A stretch of 64,000 nucleotides of DNA from Fasciola hepatica (GCA_948099385.1 CANUEZ040000028.1:4317501-4381500); one strand, 5' to 3'; shown: positions 1 to 15,425, counted from the first letter of the stretch. Translations and numbers: made by a program. Notes: generated by a model not told the origin, from the letters alone.

Positions 1-4
1 TCTG

Positions 5-35
<31 letters not shown>

Positions 36-204
36 TTCAATGTCCAATGGATCACGTTTATCTGTGTGCTGTTCGTCCCATTGGGAAGTGACCGACGAGG
101 CTAGCCCAATGATTAGAACCACGATAGTTACTGTGTCGATCATTGGGATAGTGGTTCGCGCATGACCGATTATTCACTTTGGTTATTCAGAACCGATTGT
201 GTGG

Positions 205-278
205 ACGGCGATAGCTCAGCTGGTAGAGCATGTGCCCGGTATGCTGAGAGTCTGCCGTGTTCGATTCCACCTCGCGAA
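205..278 (+). pseudogene. tRNA-like domain, first copy in window
   Basis: First complete copy. The A box is at 212-223, the B box at 258-268 and a T4 run at 312-315. This copy reads TCTGCCG where most copies have TCGGCCG. The sequence before it (1-204) is the end of a TA tract plus the conserved upstream segment, so the array already runs through the left edge of the window. Confidence 0.85.
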
Positions 279-359
279 GTCAGACATTTCCATGTGAAAT
301 ATCCAAGTGCATTTTCCATCACATGAGATTCAGGCTCCTCGTGCGAACAATACATTCTG

Positions 360-422
<63 letters not shown>

Positions 423-1093
423 CAATGTTCAATGGATCACGTTCATCTGTGTGCTGTTCGTCCCATTGGGAAGTGACCGACGAGGCTAGCCCAATGATTA
501 GAACCACGATAGTTACTGTGTCGATCATTGGAATAGTGGTTCGCGCATGACCGATTATTCACTTTGGTTATTCAGAACCGATTGTGTGGACGGCGATAGC
601 TCAGCTGGTAGAGCATGTGCCCGGTATGCTGAGAGTCGGCCGTGTTCGATTCCACCTCGCGAAGTCAGACATTTCCATGTGAAATATCCAAGTGCATTTT
701 CCATCACATGAGATTCAGGCTCCTCGTGCGAACAATACATTCTGTGAATATATATATACATATATATATTTCAATGTCCAATGGATCACGTTCATCTGTG
801 TGCTGTTCGTCCCATTGGGAAGTGACCGACGAGGCTAGCCCAATGATTAGAACCACGATAGTTACTGTGTCGATCATTGGAATAGTGGTTCGCGCATGAC
901 CGATTATTCACTTTGGTTATTCAGAACCGATTGTGTGGACGGCGATAGCTCAGCTGGTAGAGCATGTGCCCGGTATGCTGAGAGTCGGCCGTGTTCGATT
1001 CCACCTCGCGAAGTCAGACATTTCCATGTGAAATATCCAAGTGCATTTTCCATTACATGAGATTCAGGCTCCTCGTGCGAACAATACATTCTG

Positions 1094-1150
<57 letters not shown>

Positions 1151-1475
1151 CAATGTCCAATGGATCACGTTCATCTGTGTGCTGTTCGTCCCATTGGGAA
1201 GTGACCGACGAGGCCAGCTCAATGATTAGAACCACGATAGTTACTGTGTCGATCATTGGGATAGTGGTTCGCGCATGACCGATTATTCACTTTGGTTATT
1301 CAGAACCGATTGTGTGGACGGCGATAGCTCAGCTGGTAGAGCATGTGCCCGGTATGCTGAGAGTCGGCCGTGTTCGATTCCACCTCGCGAAGTCAGACAT
1401 TTCCATGTGAAATATCCAAGTGCATTTTCCATCACATGAGATTCAGGCTCCTCGTGCGAACAATACATTCTGTGA

Positions 1476-1508
<33 letters not shown>

Positions 1509-2205
1509 CATATATATGTATATATATATTTCAATGTCCAATGGATCACGTTCATCTGTGTGCTGTTCGTCCCATTGGGAAGTGACCGACGAGGCTAGCC
1601 CAATGATTAGAACCACGATAGTTACTGTGTCGATCATTGGGATAGTGGTTCGCGCATGACCGATTATTCACTTTGGTTATTCAGAACCGATTGTGTGGAC
1701 GGCGATAGCTCAGCTGGTAGAGCATGTGCCCGGTATGCTGAGAGTCTGCCGTGTTCGATTCCACCTCGCGAAGTCAGACATTTCCATGTGAAATATCCAA
1801 GTGCATTTTCCATCACATGAGATTCAGGCTCCTCGTGCGAACAATACATTCTGTGAATATATATATACATATATATATTTCAATGTCCAATGGATCACGT
1901 TCATCTGTGTGCTGTTCGTCCCATTGGGAAGTGACCGACGAGGCTAGCCCAATGATTAGAACCACGATAGTTACTGTGTCGATCATTGGAATAGTGGTTC
2001 GCGCATGACCGATTATTCACTTTGGTTATTCAGAACCGATTGTGTGGACGGCGATAGCTCAGCTGGTAGAGCATGTGCCCGGTATGCTGAGAGTCGGCCG
2101 TGTTCGATTCCACCTCGCGAAGTCAGACATTTCCATGTGAAATATCCAAGTGCATTTTCCATTACATGAGATTCAGGCTCCTCGTGCGAACAATACATTC
2201 TGTGA

Positions 2206-2250
<45 letters not shown>

Positions 2251-2575
2251 TTTCAATGTCCAATGGATCACGTTCATCTGTGTGCTGTTCGTCCCATTGG
2301 GAAGTGACCGACGAGGCTAGCCCAATGATTAGAACCACGATAGTTACTGTGTCGATCATTGGAATAGTGGTTCGCGCATGACCGATTATTCACTTTGGTT
2401 ATTCAGAACCGATTGTGTGGACGGCGATAGCTCAGCTGGTAGAGCATGTGCCCGGTATGCTGAGAGTCGGCCGTGTTCGATTCCACCTCGCGAAGTCAGA
2501 CATTTCCATGTGAAATATCCAAGCGCATTTTCCATTACATGAGATTCAGGCTCCTCGTGCGAACAATACATTCTG

Positions 2576-2618
<43 letters not shown>

Positions 2619-3290
2619 ATGTCCAATGGATCACGTTCATCTGTGTGCTGTTCGTCCCATTGGGAAGTGACCGACGAGGCTAGCCCAATGATTAGAAACA
2701 CGATAGTTACTGTGTCGATCATTGGAATAGTGGTTCGCGCATGACCGATTATTCACTTTGGTTATTCAGAACCGATTGTGTGGACGGCGATAGCTCAGCT
2801 GGTAGAGCATGTGCCCGGTATGCTGAGAGTCGGCCGTGTTCGATTCCACCTCGCGAAGTCAGACATTTCCATGTGAAATATCAAAGTGCATTTTCCATCA
2901 CATGAGATTCAGGCTCCTCGTGCGAACAATACATTCTGTGAATATATATATACATATATATATTTCAATGTCCAATGGATCACGTTCATCTGTGTGCTGT
3001 TCGTCCCATTGGGAAGTGACCGACGAGGCTAGCCCAATGATTAGAACCACGATAGTTACTGTGTCGATCATTGGAATAGTGGTTCGCGCATGACCGATTA
3101 TTCACTTTGGTTATTCAGAACCGATTGTGTGGACGGCGATAGCTCAGCTGGTAGAGCATGTGCCCGGTATGCTGAGAGTCGGCCGTGTTCGATTCCACCT
3201 CGCGAAGTCAGACATTTCCATGTGAAATATCCAAGCGCATTTTCCATTACATGAGATTCAGGCTCCTCGTGCGAACAATACATTCTGTGA

Positions 3291-3295
3291 ATATA

Positions 3296-3380
<85 letters not shown>
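3291..3380 (+). repeat. Longest interrupted (TA)n tract
   Basis: About 90 nt of alternating AT with a single C near 3314. It makes monomer 9 the longest in the window (417 bp). Confidence 0.95.
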
Positions 3381-3382
<2 letters not shown>

Positions 3383-4053
3383 CAATGTCCAATGGATCAC
3401 GTTCATCTGTGTGCTGTTCGTCCCATTGGGAAGTGACCGACGAGGCTAGCCCAATGATTAGAAACACGATAGTTACTGTGTCGATCATTGGAATAGTGGT
3501 TCGCGCATGACCGATTATTCACTTTGGTTATTCAGAACCGATTGTGTGGACGGCGATAGCTCAGCTGGTAGAGCATGTGCCCGGTATGCTGAGAGTCGGC
3601 CGTGTTCGATTCCACCTCGCGAAGTCAGACATTTCCATGTGAAATATCAAAGTGCATTTTCGATCACATGAGATTCAGGCTCCTCGTGCGAACAATACAT
3701 TCTGTGAATATATATATACATATATATATTTCAATGTCCAATGGATCACGTTCATCTGTGTGCTGTTCGTCCCATTGGGAAGTGACCGACGAGGCTAGCC
3801 CAATGATTAGAACCACGATAGTTACTGTGTCGATCATTGGAATAGTGGTTCGCGCATGACCGATTATTCACTTTGGTTATTCAGAACCGATTGTGTGGAC
3901 GGCGATAGCTCAGCTGGTAGAGCATGTGCCCGGTATGCTGAGAGTCGGCCGTGTTCGATTCCACCTCGCGAAGTCAGACATTTCCATGTGAAATATCCAA
4001 GTGCATTTTCCATTACATGAGATTCAGGCTCCTCGTGCGAACGATACATTCTG

Positions 4054-4090
<37 letters not shown>

Positions 4091-4561
4091 CAATGTCCAA
4101 TGGATCACGTTCATCTGTGTGCTGTTCGTCCCATTGGGAAGTGACCGACGAGGCTAGCCCAATGATTAGAACCACGATAGGTACTGTGTCGATCATTGGA
4201 ATAGTGGTTCGCGCATGACCGATTATTCACTTTGGATATTCAGAACCGATTGTGTGGACGGCGATAGCTCAGCTGGTAGAGCATGTGCCCGGTATGCTGA
4301 GAGTCGGCCGTGTTCGATTCCACCTCGCGAAGTCAGACATTTCCATGTGAAATATCCAAGTGCATTTTCCATTACATGAGATTCAGGCTCCTCGTGCGAA
4401 CAATACATTCTGTGAATATATACATATCTCAATTTCCAATGGATCACGTTCATCTGTGTGCTGTTCGTCCCATTGGGAAGTGACCGACGAGGCTAGCCCA
4501 ATGATTAGAACCACGATAGTTACTGTGTCGATCATTGGAATAGTGGTTCGCGCATGACCGA

Positions 4562-4751
4562 TTATTCACTTTGGTTATTCAGAACCGATTGTGTGGACGG
4601 CGATAGCTCAGCTGGTAGAGCATGTGCCCAGTATGCTGAGAGTTGGCCGTGTTCGATTCCACCTCGCGAAGTCAGGCATTTCCATGTGAAATATCCAAGC
4701 GCATTTTCCATTACATGAGATTCAGGCTCCTCGTGCGAACAATACATTCTG

Positions 4752-4794
<43 letters not shown>

Positions 4795-5465
4795 CAATGT
4801 CCAATGGATCACGTTCATCTGTGTGCTGTTCGTCCCATTTGGAAGTGTCCGACGAGGCTAGCCCAATGATTAGAACCACGATAGTTACTGTGTCGATCAT
4901 TGGAATAGTGGTTCGCGCATGACCGATTATTCACTTTGGTTATTCAGAACCGATTGTGTGGACGGCGATAGCTCAGCTGGTAGAGCATGTGCCCGGTATG
5001 CTGAGAGTCGGCCGTGTTCGATTCCACCTCGCGAAGTCAGACATTTCCATGTGAATTATCCAAGTGCATTTTCCATCACATGAGATTCAGGCTCCTCGTG
5101 CGAACAATACATTCTGTGAATATATATATACATATATATATTTCAATGTCCAATGGATCACGTTCATCTGTGTGCTGTTCGTCCCATTGGGAAGTGACCG
5201 ACGAGGCTAGCCCAATGATTAGAACCACGATAGTTACTGTGTCGATCATTGGAATAGTGGTTCGCGCATGACCGATTATTCACTTTGGTTATTCAGAACC
5301 GATTGTGTGGACGGCGATAGCTCAGCTGGTAGAGCATGTGCCCGGTATGCTGAGAGTCGGCCGTGTTCGATTCCACCTCGCGAAGTCAGACATTTCCATG
5401 TGAAATATCCAAGTGCATTTTCCATCACATGAGATTCAGGCTCCTCGTGCGAACAATACATTCTG

Positions 5466-5538
<73 letters not shown>

Positions 5539-6212
5539 CAATGTCCAATGGATCACGTTCATCTGTGTGCTGTTCGTCCCATTGGGAAGTGACCGACGAG
5601 GCTAGCCCAATGATTAGAACCACGATAGTTACTGTGTCGATCATTGGAATAGTGGTTCGCGCATGACCGATTATTCACTTTGGTTATTCAGAACCGATTG
5701 TGTGGACGGCGATAGCTCAGCTGGTAGAGCATGTGCCCGGTATGCTGAGAGTCGGCCGTGTTCGATTCCACCTCGCGAAGTCAGACATTTCCATGTGAAA
5801 TATCCAAGTGCATTTTCCATCACATGAGATTCAGGCTCCTCGTGCGAACAATACATTCCGTGAATATATATATACATATATATATTTCAATGTCCAATGG
5901 ATCACGTTCATCTGTGTGCTGTTCGTCCCATTGGGAAGTGACCGACGAGGCTAGCCCAATGATTAGAACCACGATAGTTACTGTGTCGATCATTGGAATA
6001 GTGGTTCGCGCATGACCGATTATTCACTTTGGTTATTCAGAACCGATTGTGTGGACGGCGATAGCTCAGCTGGTAGAGCATGTGCCCGGTATGCTGAGAG
6101 TCGGCCGTGTTCGATTCCACCTCGCGAAGTCAGACATTTCCATGTGAAATATCCAAGTGCATTTTCCATCACATGAGATTCAGGCTCCTCGTGCGAACAA
6201 TACATTCTGTGA

Positions 6213-6272
<60 letters not shown>

Positions 6273-6943
6273 CAATGTCCAATGGATCACGTTCATCTGT
6301 GTGCTGTTCGTCCCATTTGGAAGTGTCCGACGAGGCTAGCCCAATGATTAGAACCACGATAGTTACTGTGTCGATCATTGGAATAGTGGTTCGCGCATGA
6401 CCGATTATTCACTTTGGTTATTCAGAACCGATTGTGTGGACGGCGATAGCTCAGCTGGTAGAGCATGTGCCCGGTATGCTGAGAGTCGGCCGTGTTCGAT
6501 TCCACCTCGCGAAGTCAGACATTTCCATGTGAATTATCCAAGTGCATTTTCCATCACATGAGATTCAGGCTCCTCGTGCGAACAATACATTCTGTGAATA
6601 TATATATACATATATATATTTCAATGTCCAATGGATCACGTTCATCTGTGTGCTGTTCGTCCCATTGGGAAGTGACCGACGAGGCTAGCCCAATGATTAG
6701 AACCACGATAGTTACTGTGTCGATCATTGGAATAGTGGTTCGCGCATGACCGATTATTCACTTTGGTTATTCAGAACCGATTGTGTGGACGGCGATAGCT
6801 CAGCTGGTAGAGCATGTGCCCGGTATGCTGAGAGTCGGCCGTGTTCGATTCCACCTCGCGAAGTCAGACATTTCCATGTGAAATATCCAAGTGCATTTTC
6901 CATCACATGAGATTCAGGCTCCTCGTGCGAACAATACATTCTG

Positions 6944-7014
<71 letters not shown>

Positions 7015-7495
7015 CAATGTCCAATGGATCACGTTCATCTGTGTGCTGTTCGTCCCATTGGGAAGTGACCGACGAGGCTAGCCCAATGATTAGAACCACG
7101 ATAGTTACTGTGTCGATCATTGGAATAGTGGTTCGCGCATGACCGATTATTCACTTTGGTTATTCAGAACCGATTGTGTGGACGGCGATAGCTCAGCTGG
7201 TAGAGCATGTGCCCGGTATGCTGAGAGTCGGCCGTGTTCGATTCCACCTCGCGAAGTCAGACATTTCCATGTGAAATATCCAAGTGCATTTTCCATCACA
7301 TGAGATTCAGGCTCCTCGTGCGAACAATACATTCCGTGAATATATATATACATATATATATTTCAATGTCCAATGGATCACGTTCATCTGTGTGCTGTTC
7401 GTCCCATTGGGAAGTGACCGACGAGGCTAGCCCAATGATTAGAACCACGATAGTTACTGTGTCGATCATTGGAATAGTGGTTCGCGCATGACCGA
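4562..7495 (+). repeat. 4-monomer higher-order repeat, two copies
   Basis: Copy 1 is 4562-6019 and copy 2 is 6020-7495. Shared private markers occur in the same order: CCCATTTGGAAGTGTCC (from about 4834 and 6312), GTGAATTATCC (about 5051 and 6529), a long TA tract with one CA, then CATTCCGTGAA (about 5854 and 7330). The offset is 1478 bp for the first two markers and 1476 for the third, the difference being TA length. Confidence 0.85.
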
Positions 7496-7688
7496 TTATT
7501 CACTTTGGTTATTCAGAACCGATTGTGTGGACGGCGATAGCTCAGCTGGTAGAGCATGTGCCCGGTATGCTGAGAGTCGGCCGTGTTCGATTCCACCTCG
7601 CGAAGTCAGACATTTCCATGTGAAATATCCAAGTGCATTTTCCATCACATGAGATTCAGGCTCCTCGTGCGAACAATACATTCTGTGA

Positions 7689-7744
<56 letters not shown>

Positions 7745-8417
7745 TTCAATGTCCAATGGATCACGTTCATCTGTGTGCTGTTCGTCCCATTGGGAAGTGA
7801 CCGACGAGGCTAGCCCAATGATTAGAACCACGATAGTTACTGTGTCGATCATTGGAATAGTGGTTCGCGCATGACCGATTATTCACTTTGGTTATTCAGA
7901 ACCGATTGTGTGGACGGCGATAGCTCAGCTGGTAGAGCATGTGCCCGGTATGCTGAGAGTCGGCCGTGTTCGATTCCACCTCGCGAAGTCAGACATTTCC
8001 ATGTGAAATATCAAAGTGCATTTTCCATCACATGAGATTCAGGCTCCTCGTGCGAACAATACATTCTGTGAATATATATATACATATATATATTTCAATG
8101 TCCAATGGATCACGTTCATCTGTGTGCTGTTCGTCCCATTGGGAAGTGACCGACGAGGCTAGCCCAATGATTAGAACCACGATAGTTACTGTGTCGATCA
8201 TTGGAATAGTGGTTCGCGCATGACCGATTATTCACTTTGGTTATTCAGAACCGATTGTGTGGACGGCGATAGCTCAGCTGGTAGAGCATGTGCCCGGTAT
8301 GCTGAGAGTCGGCCGTGTTCGATTCCACCTCGCGAAGTCAGGCATTTCCATGTGAAATATCCAAGTGCATTTTCCATTACATGAGATTCAGGCTCCTCGT
8401 GCGAACAATACATTCTG

Positions 8418-8470
<53 letters not shown>

Positions 8471-8805
8471 CAATGTCCAATGGATCACGTTCATCTGTGT
8501 GCTGTTCGTCCCATTGGGAAGTGACCGACGAGGCTATCCCAATGATTAGAACCACGATAGTTTCTGTGTCGATCATTGGAATAGTGGATCGCGCATGACC
8601 GATTATTCACTTTGGTTATTCAGAACCGATTGTGTGGACGGCGATAGCTCAGCTGGTAGAGCATGTGCCCGGTATGCTGAGAGTCGGCCGTGTTCGATTC
8701 CACCTCGCGAAGTCAGACATTTCCATGTGAAATATCCAAGCGCATTTTCCATTACATGAGATTCTGGCTCCTCGTGCGAACAATACATTCTGTGAATATA
8801 TATAT

Positions 8806-8847
<42 letters not shown>

Positions 8848-9542
8848 CAATGTCCAATGGATCACGTTCATCTGTGTGCTGTTCGTCCCATTGGGAAGTG
8901 ACCGACGAGGCTAGCCCAATGATTAGAACCACGATAATTACTGTGTCGATCATTGGAATAGTGGTTCGCGCATGACCGATTATTCACTTTGGTTATTCAG
9001 AACCGATTGTGTGGACGGCGATAGCTCAGCTGGTAGAGCATGTGCCCGGTATGCTGAGAGTCGGCCGTGTTCGATTCCACCTCGCGAAGTCAGACATTTC
9101 CATGTGAAATATCCAAGTGCATTTTCCAATACATGAGATTCAGGCTCCTCGTGCGAACAATACATTCTGTGAATATATATATATACATATTTAAATATAT
9201 ATATATATATATATATATTTCAATGTCCAATGGATCACGTTCATCTGTGTGCTGTTCGTCCCATTGGGAAGTGACCGACGAGGCCAGCTCAATGATTAGA
9301 ACCACGATAGTTACTGTGTCGATCATTGGAATAGTGGTTCGCGCATGACCGATTATTCACTTTGGATATTCAGAACCGATTGTGTGGACGGCGATAGCTC
9401 AGCTGGTAGAGCATGTGCCCGGTATGCTGAGAGTCGGCCGTGTTCGATTCCACCTCGCGAAGTCAGACATTTCCATGTGAAATATCCAAGTGCATTTTCG
9501 ATTACATGAGATTCAGGCTCCTCGTGCGAACAATACATTCTG

Positions 9543-9591
<49 letters not shown>

Positions 9592-9723
9592 CAATGTCCA
9601 ATGGATCACGTTCATCTGTGTGCTGTTCGTCCCATTGGGAAGTGACCGACGAGGCTAGCCCAATGATTAGAACCACGATAGTTACTGTGTCGATCATTGG
9701 AATAGTGGTTCGCGCATGACCGA

Positions 9724-9913
9724 TTATTCACTTTGGTTATTCAGAACCGATTGTGTGGACGGCGATAGCTCAGCTGGTAGAGCATGTGCCCGGTATGCTG
9801 AGAGTCGGCCGTGTTCGATTCCACCTCGCGAAGTCAGACATTTCCATGTGAAATATCCAAGTGCATTTTCCATTACATGAGATTCAGGCTCCTCGTGCGA
9901 ACAATACAATATC

Positions 9914-9974
<61 letters not shown>

Positions 9975-10794
9975 CAATGTTCAATGGATCACGTTCTTCT
10001 CTGTGCTGTTCGTCCCATTGGGAATTGACCGACGAGGCCAGCTCAATGATTAGAATCACGATAGTTACTGTGTCGATCATTGGAATAGTGGTTCGCGCAT
10101 GACCGATTATTCACTTTGGTTATTCAGAACCGATTGTGTGGACGGCGATAGCTCAGCTGGTAGAGCATGTGCCCGGTATGCTGTGAGTCGGCCGTGTTCG
10201 ATTCCACCTCGCAAAGTCAGACAATTCCATGTGAAATATCCAAGTGCATTTTCCATCACATGAGATTCAGGCTCCTCGTGCGAACAATACATTCTGTGAA
10301 TATATATATACATATATATATTTCAATGTCCAATGGATCACGTTCATCTGTGTGCTGTTCGTCCCATTGGGAAGTGACCGACGAGGCTAGCCCAATGATT
10401 AGAACCACGATAGTTACTGTGTCGATCATTGGAATAGTGGTTCGCGCATGACCGATTATTCACTTTTGTTATTCAGAACCGATTGTGTGGACGGCGATAG
10501 CTCAGCTGGTAGAGCATGTGCCCGGTATGCTGTGAGTCGGCCGTGTTCGATTCCACCTCGCAAAGTCAGACATTTCCATGTGAAATATCCAAGCGCATTT
10601 TCCATTACATGAGATTCAGGCTCCTCGTGCGAACAATACGTTCTGTGAATATATACATATCTCAATTTCCAATGGATAACATTCATCTGTGTGCTGTTCC
10701 TCCCATTGGGAAGTGACCGACGAGGCCAGCCCAATGATTAGAACCACGATAGTTACTGTGTCGATCATTGGAATAGTGGTTCGCGCATGACCGA
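9724..10794 (+). repeat. Most diverged monomers (copies 27-29)
   Basis: Three consecutive monomers hold an excess of private changes: CAATATCTGAAT, CGTTCTTCTCTGTGC, GGGAATTGACC and GAATCACG in copy 27; GCTGTGAGTCGG and CTCGCAAAGTC in copies 28 and 29; and in copy 29 a minimal spacer ATATACATATCTCAATTTCC with GGATAACATTC. Copy 12 (4223-4561) shares the spacer ATATACATATCTCAATTTCC and the same 339-bp length. These look like relics of an older subfamily. Confidence 0.8.
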
Positions 10795-10984
10795 TTATTC
10801 ACTTTGGTTATTCAGAACCGATTGTGTGGACGGCGATAGCTCAGCTGGTAGAGCATGTGCCCGGTATGCTGAGAGTCGGCCGTGTTCGATTCCACCTCGC
10901 GAAGTCAGACATTTCCATGTGAAATATCCAAGTGCATTTTCCATTACATGAGATTCAGGCTCCTCGTGCGAACAATACATTCTG

Positions 10985-11050
<66 letters not shown>

Positions 11051-11375
11051 TTTCAATGTCCAATGGATCACGTTCATCTGTGTGCTGTTCGTCCCATTGG
11101 GAAGTGACCGACGAGGCTAGCCCAATGATTAGAACCACGATAGTTACTGTGTCGATCATTGGAATAGTGGTTCGCGCATGACCGATTATTCACTTTGGTT
11201 ATTCAGAACCGATTGTGTGGACGGCGATAGCTCAGCTGGTAGAGCATGTGCCCGGTATGCTGAGAGTCGGCCGTGTTCGATTCCACCTCGCGAAGTCAGA
11301 CATTTCCATGTGAAATATCCAAGTGCATTTTCCATTACATGAGATTCAGGCTCCTCGTGCGAACAATACATTCTG

Positions 11376-11456
<81 letters not shown>

Positions 11457-12476
11457 CAATGTCCAATGGATCACGTTCATCTGTGTGCTGTTCGTCCCAT
11501 TGGGAAGTGACCGACGAGGCTAGCCCAATGATTAGAACCACGATAGTTACTGTGTCGATCATTGGAATAGTGGTTCGCGCATGACCGATTATTCACTTTG
11601 GTTATTCAGAACCGATTGTGTGGACGGCGATAGCTCAGCTGGTAGAGCATGTGCCCGGTATGCTGAGAGTCGGCCGTGTTCGATTCCACCTCGCGAAGTC
11701 AGACATTTCCATGTGAAATATCCAAGTGCATTTTCCATCACATGAGATTCAGGCTCCTCGTGCGAACAATACATTCTGTGAATATATATATATATATATA
11801 TATTTCAATGTCCAATGGATCACGTTCATCTGTGTGCTGTTCGTCCCATTGGGAAGTGACCGACGAGGCTAGCCCAATGATTAGAACCACGATAGTTACT
11901 GTGTCGATCATTGGAATAGTGGTTCGCGCATGACCGATTATTCACTTTGGTTATTCAGAACCGATTGTGTGGACGGCGATAGCTCAGCTGGTAGAGCATG
12001 TGCCCGGTATGCTGAGAGTCGGCCGTGTTCGATTCCACCTCGCGAAGTCAGACATTTCCATGTGAAATATCCAAGTGCATTTTCCATCACATGAGATTCA
12101 GGCTCCTCGTGCGAACAATACATTCTGTGAATATATATATACATATATATATTTCAATGTCCAATGGATCACGTTTATCTGTGTGCTGTTCGTCCCATTG
12201 GGAAGTGACCGACGAGGCTAGCCCAATGATTAGAACCACGATAGTTACTGTGTCGATCATTGGAATAGTGGTTCGCGCATGACCGATTATTCACTTTGGT
12301 TATTCAGAACCGATTGTGTGGACGGCGATAGCTCAGCTGGTAGAGCATGTGCCCGGTATGCTGAGAGTCGGCCGTGTTCGATTCCACCTCGCGAAGTCAG
12401 ACATTTCCATGTGAAATATCCAAGTGCATTTTCCATTACATGAGATTCAGGCTCCTCGTGCGAACAATACATTCTG

Positions 12477-12519
<43 letters not shown>

Positions 12520-13539
12520 CAATGTCCAATGGATCACGTTCATCTGTGTGCTGTTCGTCCCATTGGGAAGTGACCGACGAGGCTAGCCCAATGATTAGAA
12601 CCACGATAGTTACTGTGTCGATCATTGGAATAGTGGTTCGCGCATGACCGATTATTCACTTTGGTTATTCAGAACCGATTGTGTGGACGGCGATAGCTCA
12701 GCTGGTAGAGCATGTGCCCGGTATGCTGAGAGTCGGCCGTGTTCGATTCCACCTCGCGAAGTCAGACATTTCCATGTGAAATATCCAAGTGCATTTTCCA
12801 TCACATGAGATTCAGGCTCCTCGTGCGAACAATACATTCTGTGAATATATATATATACATATATATATTTCAATGTCCAATGGATCACGTTCATCTGTGT
12901 GCTGTTCGTCCCATTGGGAAGTGACCGACGAGGCTAGCCCAATGATTAGAACCACGATAGTTACTGTGTCGATCATTGGAATAGTGGTTCGCGCATGACC
13001 GATTATTCACTTTGGTTATTCAGAACCGATTGTGTGGACGGCGATAGCTCAGCTGGTAGAGCATGTGCCCGGTATGCTGAGAGTCGGCCGTGTTCGATTC
13101 CACCTCGCGAAGTCAGACATTTCCATGTGAAATATCCAAGTGCATTTTCCATCACATGAGATTCAGGCTCCTCGTGCGAACAACACATTCTGTGAATATA
13201 TATGTATATATATATTTCAATGTCCAATGGATCACGTTCATCTGTGTGCTGTTCGTCCCATTGGGAAGTGACCGACGAGGCTAGCCCAATGATTAGAACC
13301 ACGATAGTTACTGTGTCGATCATTGGAATAGTGGTTCGCGCATGACCGATTATTCACTTTGGTTATTCAGAACCGATTGTGTGGACGGCGATAGCTCAGC
13401 TGGTAGAGCATGTGCCCGGTATGCTGAGAGTCGGCCGTGTTCGATTCCACCTCGCGAAGTCAGACATTTCCATGTGAAATATCCAAGTGCATTTTCCATT
13501 ACATGAGATTCAGGCTCCTCGTGCGAACAATACATTCTG

Positions 13540-13586
<47 letters not shown>

Positions 13587-13908
13587 CAATGTCCAATGGA
13601 TCACGTTCATCTGTGTGCTGTTCGTCCCATTGGGAAGTGACCGACGAGGCTAGCCCAATGATTAGAACCACGATAGTTACTGTGTCGATCATTGGAATAG
13701 TGGTTCGCGCATGACCGATTATTCACTTTGGTTATTCAGAACCGATTGTGTGGACGGCGATAGCTCAGCTGGTAGAGCATGTGCCCGGTATGCTGAGAGT
13801 CTGCCGTGTTCGATTCCACCTCGCGAAGTCAGACATTTCCATGTGAAATATCCAAGTGCATTTTCCATTACATGAGATTCAGGCTCCTCGTGCGAACAAT
13901 ACATTCTG

Positions 13909-13959
<51 letters not shown>

Positions 13960-14646
13960 ATATTTCAATGTCCAATGGATCACGTTCATCTGTGTGCTGT
14001 TCGTCCCATTGGGAAGTGACCGACGAGGCTAGCCCAATGATTAGAACCACGATAGTTACTGTGTCGATCATTGGAATAGTGGTTCGCGCATGACCGATTA
14101 TTCACTTTGGTTATTCAGAACCGATTGTGTGGACGGCGATAGCTCAGCTGGTAGAGCATGTGCCCGGTATGCTGAGAGTCGGCCGTGTTCGATTCCACCT
14201 CGCGAAGTCAGACATTTCCATGTGAAATATCCAAGTGCATTTTCCATCACATGAGATTCAGGCTCCTCGTGCGAACAACACATTCTGTGAATATATATGT
14301 ATATATATATTTCAATGTCCAATGGATCACGTTCATCTGTGTGCTGTTCGTCCCATTGGGAAGTGACCGACGAGGCTAGCCCAATGATTAGAACCACGAT
14401 AGTTACTGTGTCGATCATTGGAATAGTGGTTCGCGCATGACCGATTATTCACTTTGGTTATTCAGAACCGATTGTGTGGACGGCGATAGCTCAGCTGGTA
14501 GAGCATGTGCCCGGTATGCTGAGAGTCGGCCGTGTTCGATTCCACCTCGCGAAGTCAGACATTTCCATGTGAAATATCCAAGTGCATTTTCCATTACATG
14601 AGATTCAGGCTCCTCGTGCGAACAATACATTCTGTGAATATATATA

Positions 14647-14691
<45 letters not shown>

Positions 14692-15362
14692 CAATGTCCA
14701 ATGGATCACGTTCATCTGTGTGCTGTTCGTCCCATTGGGAAGTGACCGACGAGGCTAGCCCAATGATTAGAACCACGATAGTTACTGTGTCGATCATTGG
14801 AATAGTGGTTCGCGCATGACCGATTATTCACTTTGGTTATTCAGAACCGATTGTGTGGACGGCGATAGCTCAGCTGGTAGAGCATGTGCCCGGTATGCTG
14901 AGAGTCGGCCGTGTTCGATTCCACCTCGCGAAGTCAGACATTTCCATGTGAAATATCCAAGTGCATTTTCCATCACATGAGATTCAGGCTCCTCGTGCGA
15001 ACAATACATTCCGTGAATATATATATACATATATATATTTCAATGTCCAATGGATCACGTTCATCTGTGTGCTGTTCGTCCCATTGGGAAGTGACCGACG
15101 AGGCTAGCCCAATGATTAGAACCACGATAGTTACTGTGTCGATCATTGGAATAGTGGTTCGCGCATGACCGATTATTCACTTTGGTTATTCAGAACCGAT
15201 TGTGTGGACGGCGATAGCTCAGCTGGTAGAGCATGTGCCCGGTATGCTGAGAGTCGGCCGTGTTCGATTCCACATCGCGAAGTCAGACATTTCCATGTGA
15301 AATATCCAAGTGCATTTTCCATTACATGAGATTCAGGCTCCTCGTGCGAACAATACATTCTG

Positions 15363-15425
<63 letters not shown>

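Larger units (their letters stand above)
1..10794 (+). repeat. Array block 1: copies 1-29, long and short TA monomers alternate
   Basis: tRNA-like domains (74 nt each) start at 205, 590, 939, 1318, 1699, 2048, 2421, 2784, 3133, 3550, 3899, 4258, 4597, 4962, 5311, 5706, 6055, 6440, 6789, 7182, 7531, 7914, 8263, 8638, 9015, 9388, 9759, 10142 and 10491. Long-TA monomers (359-417 bp) tend to alternate with 349-bp monomers carrying TATATACATATA. Stem-loop alleles TCACATG and TTACATG are mixed. Copies 1 and 5 have TCTGCCG instead of TCGGCCG in the tRNA-like domain, which removes the EagI site; copy 38 in the next block shares this. The block contains a 4-monomer higher-order repeat and ends in the most diverged monomers of the window. 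Confidence 0.9.
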
